A stretch of DNA of 36,316 nucleotides from Deltaproteobacteria bacterium (lineage in GTDB: Bacteria; Myxococcota; B64-G9), in the NCBI GenBank assembly GCA_019307065.1, contig JAFDKH010000028.1:1-36316 (forward strand), read 5' to 3'. A program made the translations under genes and the position numbers. The notes under the pieces are model-generated. The model made no database searches and was not told the DNA's origin. It saw only the letters and a list, made by a program, of their open reading frames with translations. How positions within the stretch are numbered: position 1 is the stretch's first letter; each line of letters opens with the position of its first letter. This document shows positions 31,776 to 36,316 of the stretch, piece after piece.

Positions 31776-34700
31776 ATGGCAAACGAGTCTATATCAAAGT
31801 GGGTCGCCCGGGCATCCGGGGTCAGAGCAAGTGAGTGGCGCCGGACGCTGCTGGCTGCCTTTTTCTATTTTTTCTTCGTAGCCCACGTGGTCATGGTCAA
31901 GTCGGCCGCGAATTCCCTGTTCCTCAGCCGGCACAACCCGCAACACCTGCCTTACCTGTACATCCTCGTGGCTGTGCTGGTGGCATTGATCGTCGTCTTC
32001 GCTTCCAAGACCTTAGCCGATCCGCGCAAACGATTTTTGCGCCTGGTCAGCCTGAGCGGGGTCGCGGTGATCTTGATCGTTTCGTGGGTGTTGCTGCGCT
32101 TCGATCTTTTACCAATTAGTCCTTTCTTGTACCTTTTCGGTGAAGTTTCGATCACCGCTTTAAATCTGCAATTTTGGTCGGTGGCCGGAGATATCTTCGA
32201 TCCTCAGGAAGGCAAGCGCGTCTTCGGCATCCTGGCCGGGGGCGGCATGTCGGGCTCGATTTTCGGCGGGCTCTTCGTGCAGTACGCCGGCGTGCCGATC
32301 GGTACGGTGAATCTTTTACTAGTAGCCGCCGGGGTCCTGTTTGTCTGCGTCTTCTTGGCCCAGAGGCTAGCCCGCCATCCCGGGCGGGCCGACGACTTGC
32401 CGGCCTCGCAGCACCTCAGCCTGCGCGACGGCTTTAAATACGTAGTCAAAGACAACTACCCGCGTACCTTCGGCATTCTATTGCTGCTCTCGGCGGTAAT
32501 TACTTCATTCGTTGATTTCTTCTTCAGAACTTCGGCCCGGTCTTTCCTTGGCGAAGATCAGCTGACGGTTTTGTTCGGCGAGTTGAATTTCTATGTGGGT
32601 GTCATCTCGGTTGTGTTTTTGTTTTTATTCAGCGGGCGGATCCTGCGTCGTATGGGCATCTTCAACTATTTGTTGATCGTCCCGGTCGGCATGGTCATGG
32701 CTGCCAGCGGCTCGATATTCTTCTTGGGGTTTACCGCGGTCTACATTCTCAAAATCATCGAGAACTCAGGCTCGCTGTCGATCAATCAAGCCGGTTTACA
32801 ACTACTCTATAACCCGGTCCCGACCGCCCTGCGGGCACCTGCCCGCGGCGTGATCGACGGGTTTCTGCGCAAGATGGGCTACGCCGTCGGCGGCGGGATT
32901 CTATTGCTGGTGGCGCCCTTTATAGGCCACCCGGCCTTCGAGTTCGTGATTATGGGAATGGTCGTCCTTTTCGTCGCGCTGCTGCTGCGCCTGCGTGTCT
33001 TGTATATCCGCACTCTGGACGAAAAGATAAGGGTCGGGGCGCGCGGCCCGGCCAGCCTGCGCCTCGAAGACGCCTCGACTCACCAGGTTCTGGTCCAAAC
33101 CCTAGACAGTCAGGACGACGACCTGGTCGAGACCGCGGTCAGTCTGCTGTCCGGGATCTCGTCGATCGATCTGCGCCCGCATCTTCAGAAGCTGATCAAA
33201 AGCAAGTCGGAAAAAGTCCGCCTGGCGGTTATCGAAACCATCGCCGAACGGCGCTACATGGATTTCTTGTTCGATCTGCTGGGAATAATTAATTCGGGCG
33301 ACCGGCGGGAACGCGTGGCCGCCGTCCGGGCGGTGGTCGCCCTGGATCCCAATCGCGCCGGCGGGGCCCTGGGCCCCTATCTCAAAAGCGACGATCCCGG
33401 TCTGGTAGCCGTGGCCATCGAAGCCATGATCCAAATGCAAGGTTATAGCGCTTCCAATCCGGCTATCGGTGTATTGGAAAACATCCTCGAGCGAGGTTCC
33501 CAGGGCACTCCCGGTGTGCGGCGCGAGACGGCTCGCCTGTTGGGTCGTCTGGGCGAAGGTCGCTATACCGGCCACCTGGCGGCCTATCTGGCCGATCCCG
33601 ATCCATCGGTTTGCCGGATTGCCGCTAAGAGCACCTCTTATCTTTATCGCGAGGAATTCGTTCCGCTCTTGCTCCACATGCTGCTCGATCGCGAGACCCG
33701 GCCCGAGGCTCGTGAAGCCCTGGCGGCCTTTGGCGACAAAGTCATCGATTTATTCAAAGAGTGGCTCAACGATCGCGAGCGTCCTCTGAACGTACGCCTG
33801 CTCTTGCCGCGGATTATCCGCATGATCGGCACCCAGCGGGCCGGCGAGGTGCTGCTGTTTTCCAACATTCAAGACGATGCTTCCTTGCGGCATCGGATTG
33901 CCCTGGCCATCTCGAGCATGCGTTTGCAGAACCCGAATATTAAGTTCGACCGCAAGTGGGCCCTGCAGGCGGTCGACCGGCGGCTGGACTCGTACCGTTA
34001 CTATGATCTGATTTACCGCCGCCTGGCCTGTTATTTACCACCCGGGTCGCTGGCTATAAAAGTCCTAATGGAACGCCTGAATCAGAACATCGAAGTGGCC
34101 TTCAGGGTGCTGGGTTTGATCTACCCGCATCGCACGATTATGAACATCTTCTATCGCCTAAAGGGTGCCCGTGGAGAGGCCTGGTCGGATGCCATCGAAC
34201 TGCTCGACAATATCGTCGATCGGGATATCCGCTTACGCTTTTTCCCGATTCTCGAAGACCACAAGAACTTGGTCAAGATCTCTCCGGCCATGCCCTGGGA
34301 CAGTACTCTGCCGGAGATTCATGAAAGACTCGAAGAATTGAGCGACTCGAAAGACTTGTTGCTCAGGGCTGCTACTATTCACACTCGTTGCCTGCTGGGT
34401 GAAGACTGCGAAGATCGCTACCCGGAACTGGCAAAGGGGAAAGATACCATGAATATCATGGAGATTGTGTTGTTCCTCGAATCGGTCAACATTTTCAAAG
34501 AAAATAACTTAGATGATCTGACCGCTCTGGCTGCTATCACCAAAGAAAAAACTTTCGCCAAGGGTGAGCACATTCTAAGGATGGGCGAGCCGGGTGACGC
34601 GCTCTACATTATCACCAAAGGCAAGGCCGACATTACCAACCAGGGCAAGCGGATTCTCTCGATCGGCGAAAAAGGCAGCTTGGGCAGTGTGTCGCTGCTC

Positions 34701-34919
34701 GATCAAAAGCCGCATGCCGCCGATGTAATTGCCTGTGAGCATTGCGAAGTCCTGGTGATCGATCGGATCGACTTTCTCGATCTGGTGGCCGACCGAGTCG
34801 AACTACTCCACGGAATTTTTCTGGCCCTGACTGAACGGTTGCGCGCCTTGCTGGCAGTAACCGACGAGGGCGCTTTGGCCGAAGAGGAATACGACGATGG
34901 ACCGACTAACCCGGTTTGA
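31776..34919 (+). CDS. NTT/MFS-type membrane protein fused to HEAT repeats and a cyclic-nucleotide-binding-like domain
   Basis: The protein has 1047 residues. Residues about 15-410 contain about twelve helices similar to ATP/ADP translocases (NTT) and related MFS proteins (EWRRTLLAAFFYFFFVAHVVMVKSAANSLFL). Residues about 430-800 are HEAT-like repeats (EAMIQMQGYSASNPAIGVLENILE and similar). Residues about 915-1025 form a cNMP-binding fold (EKTFAKGEHILRMGEPGDALYIITKGKADI). In the phosphate-binding cassette the usual FGE...PRTA reads LGSVSLLDQKPHAAD, so the Glu and Arg that hold cAMP look changed and nucleotide binding is doubtful. The transported substrate is unknown. The gene overlaps the convergent kinase gene by 14 bp. 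Confidence 0.85.
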   Translation: MANESISKWVARASGVRASEWRRTLLAAFFYFFFVAHVVMVKSAANSLFLSRHNPQHLPYLYILVAVLVALIVVFASKTLADPRKRFLRLVSLSGVAVILIVSWVLLRFDLLPISPFLYLFGEVSITALNLQFWSVAGDIFDPQEGKRVFGILAGGGMSGSIFGGLFVQYAGVPIGTVNLLLVAAGVLFVCVFLAQRLARHPGRADDLPASQHLSLRDGFKYVVKDNYPRTFGILLLLSAVITSFVDFFFRTSARSFLGEDQLTVLFGELNFYVGVISVVFLFLFSGRILRRMGIFNYLLIVPVGMVMAASGSIFFLGFTAVYILKIIENSGSLSINQAGLQLLYNPVPTALRAPARGVIDGFLRKMGYAVGGGILLLVAPFIGHPAFEFVIMGMVVLFVALLLRLRVLYIRTLDEKIRVGARGPASLRLEDASTHQVLVQTLDSQDDDLVETAVSLLSGISSIDLRPHLQKLIKSKSEKVRLAVIETIAERRYMDFLFDLLGIINSGDRRERVAAVRAVVALDPNRAGGALGPYLKSDDPGLVAVAIEAMIQMQGYSASNPAIGVLENILERGSQGTPGVRRETARLLGRLGEGRYTGHLAAYLADPDPSVCRIAAKSTSYLYREEFVPLLLHMLLDRETRPEAREALAAFGDKVIDLFKEWLNDRERPLNVRLLLPRIIRMIGTQRAGEVLLFSNIQDDASLRHRIALAISSMRLQNPNIKFDRKWALQAVDRRLDSYRYYDLIYRRLACYLPPGSLAIKVLMERLNQNIEVAFRVLGLIYPHRTIMNIFYRLKGARGEAWSDAIELLDNIVDRDIRLRFFPILEDHKNLVKISPAMPWDSTLPEIHERLEELSDSKDLLLRAATIHTRCLLGEDCEDRYPELAKGKDTMNIMEIVLFLESVNIFKENNLDDLTALAAITKEKTFAKGEHILRMGEPGDALYIITKGKADITNQGKRILSIGEKGSLGSVSLLDQKPHAADVIACEHCEVLVIDRIDFLDLVADRVELLHGIFLALTERLRALLAVTDEGALAEEEYDDGPTNPV

Positions 34920-36246
34920 TGTTTTTCGGTCTATCCACCTGGCTTTGGGGGGCCGGCGCCGGGTTTTCTTTTTTTTCAGATAACTTGATCAAGATAAAAG
35001 CCCCGGCGCCGCATAACAGAACCAATAGAATCAAAATAATGATCAGGGTCGCTTTGCGGCCGCCAGGCTGGGGCCCGCCGGCCTGTCCTTGCGGATTGGT
35101 CGCCGGCTGGACTCCCACCCGAGCGGGCCGGGGCATACCCTGACCGACCGGGGCCGGTTGCATGGCCGGGCCGACTGGCGGCGAGGTTATCTCGGCCACG
35201 TCGTCGTCCGCTGCCACTTTACCGTCGTAGGGTTCCCAGGGCACGAATTCTTGGGAGCCTCGCTTGTCTTCTTCTTCGACTTTTTGGCGTTCGCTGGCCA
35301 GTAGGTCGCGAATTTCTGCGTATTCTTTGGGAAACAGCTTTTTCATGAACTCGGCCAGGTGTGGCGTGCCGACCGTCCAGCCGCTACGGCTCAGGTAGCC
35401 CTCCAGGGCTTCATGCATATCATGCGCGGTTTGGAAACGATCGACCGAGCGCTTGGACAGGGCCTTGAGTATTATGGCTTCAAGATCGGCCGGCATGTCG
35501 CCGCGCAGTTCGCGCGGTTTTGGAACCGGTTTTCTCAAGATGGCTTCCATGGTCAGCAGTTCGCTGGTTTCGCGGTATAGATGCGCGCCGGTACACACCT
35601 CCCACAACACGATTCCCAGGGCAAAGATGTCCGAGCGCGGATCAATCGGCATGCCGCGGATTTGTTCGGGAGACATGTATGAGAATTTTCCCTTGAGGAC
35701 ACCTTCTTCTTCTTCTTTGAAGGTTACTCTGGCCTTGGCGACTCCGAAGTCAATCAGCTTCGATAATCCGTCGAAGGTCAGGATGATGTTGTGCGGACTG
35801 ATGTCACGGTGGACGATTCCCAGCGGTTGCCCCTGGTTGTCACTCTTGGTGTGGGCGAAATAGAGACCTTCAGCAATTTGACTGATGATCTTGGCGGCAT
35901 ACGGCAGAGGCAGCAGCCGGCCGCTTTTACGAGTCGTGACTGAAATCCGCTGCAGGTCTTCTCCGTGGGCGAACTCCATGGCGATATAGTATTTGCCGTT
36001 GACTTCGCCAAGATCGAGAGTTTGGGCGATATAGGGATGATTCAGGTGAACCGTCAGGCGGGCTTCGTCGAGAAACATCTCGATGAAACGCTGGTTGGAA
36101 GACAAGTGCCCCAGAATGACTTTCACGGCGACTGGTTTGGTGAATCCGCCCAGCCCGCTTTTGCGCGCCAGGTACACCTCGGCCATTCCACCTGCCGCCA
36201 GGCGTTTTAAAATTACATATTCGCCAAACCGATCTCCCGCTTCCAA
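34906..36246 (-). CDS. Hanks-type Ser/Thr protein kinase with one membrane helix
   Basis: The protein has 446 residues. The kinase domain (about 9-295) has the Gly loop LAAGGMAEVYLA (16-27), Lys42 in VAVKV, Glu61, the catalytic loop HRDISPHNI (Asp148, Asn153), DFG at 166-168 and the SPEQ motif, so it should be active. The activation loop (about 169-195) is acidic (FKEEEEG). A Pro/Gln/Gly-rich linker (about 345-400) leads to one membrane helix (about 403-425) and a short external tail without known sensor repeats. The start is TTG at 36244-36246 with AAGGA upstream. It could phosphorylate Thr residues bound by the FHA protein at 21149, but no direct link is shown. Confidence 0.93.
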   Translation of the reverse strand: MEAGDRFGEYVILKRLAAGGMAEVYLARKSGLGGFTKPVAVKVILGHLSSNQRFIEMFLDEARLTVHLNHPYIAQTLDLGEVNGKYYIAMEFAHGEDLQRISVTTRKSGRLLPLPYAAKIISQIAEGLYFAHTKSDNQGQPLGIVHRDISPHNIILTFDGLSKLIDFGVAKARVTFKEEEEGVLKGKFSYMSPEQIRGMPIDPRSDIFALGIVLWEVCTGAHLYRETSELLTMEAILRKPVPKPRELRGDMPADLEAIILKALSKRSVDRFQTAHDMHEALEGYLSRSGWTVGTPHLAEFMKKLFPKEYAEIRDLLASERQKVEEEDKRGSQEFVPWEPYDGKVAADDDVAEITSPPVGPAMQPAPVGQGMPRPARVGVQPATNPQGQAGGPQPGGRKATLIIILILLVLLCGAGAFILIKLSEKKENPAPAPQSQVDRPKNIKPG

Positions 36247-36316
36247 GACTCCCGTCCTTTTTATTTTCCCAATATTGTAAGCTACCAGCTTTCGAAAAAC
36301 TGTTCAACTTTTCCTT

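Overview
The window is about 53% GC and densely coded, and it looks like chromosome rather than phage, plasmid or island. I see no tRNA, rRNA, insertion sequence or CRISPR array. The gene content points to a Gram-negative, Myxococcota-like or other former 'Deltaproteobacteria' lineage. The evidence is several outer-membrane barrels and lipoproteins, a C-terminus that looks like MYXO-CTERM, a Hanks-type Ser/Thr kinase with a Pro-rich linker and one membrane helix, an FHA protein, an RpoH-type sigma factor and sigma-54 promoters. The exact phylum cannot be fixed from the sequence.

Layout. Positions 1-3326 hold a tandem set of envelope genes: a 5'-cut barrel, a lipoprotein and a second barrel. 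Positions 3475-5217 hold a sigma-54 promoter followed by a small barrel and a Cys/Gly-rich secreted protein with a basic-tailed C-terminal helix. Positions 5233-7184 hold an AAA_14/DUF4143 ATPase with a promoter-overlapping dyad and a small membrane-anchored protein. Positions 7337-10982 hold an aconitase, an iron-sulfur flavoprotein and a signal peptidase I homologue that has lost both catalytic residues. Positions 11138-15920 hold a pair of palindromic repeats, a membrane GAF-GGDEF cyclase and a transporter-like/spermidine-synthase-like/TPR fusion. Positions 15967-17684 hold grpE-dnaJ. Positions 17847-20866 hold an exported GH57-like protein and, divergently, thioredoxin reductase.

Positions 20889-21928 hold a sigma-54 promoter, a probable terminated small RNA or attenuator, and an FHA gene. 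Positions 21952-23969 hold a three-gene SPFH/zinc-ribbon membrane module. After an MBL-fold hydrolase and a small lipoprotein come an RpoH-type sigma factor and a zinc-ribbon membrane protein (25673-27662). Positions 27696-28619 hold the paralogue of the Cys-rich protein, again behind a sigma-54 promoter. Positions 28817-31610 hold a cation-chloride cotransporter homologue with an exported partner. The window ends with a giant NTT-HEAT-cyclic-nucleotide-domain protein and a Ser/Thr kinase, which overlap tail to tail.

The most interesting material is a regulatory and surface-protein circuit. Two Cys-Glu-Gly-Asp repeat proteins, 23 kb apart, share domain architecture, a C-terminal anchor-like signal, an identical ribosome-binding site, near-identical sigma-54 promoters and the same upstream dyad. 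A third sigma-54 promoter appears to drive an RNA of about 93 nt ending in a terminator just before an FHA gene. Other highlights are the apparently dead signal peptidase, the covarying palindrome pair, and a proposed envelope-stress set (SPFH module, RpoH-like sigma, zinc-ribbon membrane protein). All functional statements are from reading the sequence; no database search was run.
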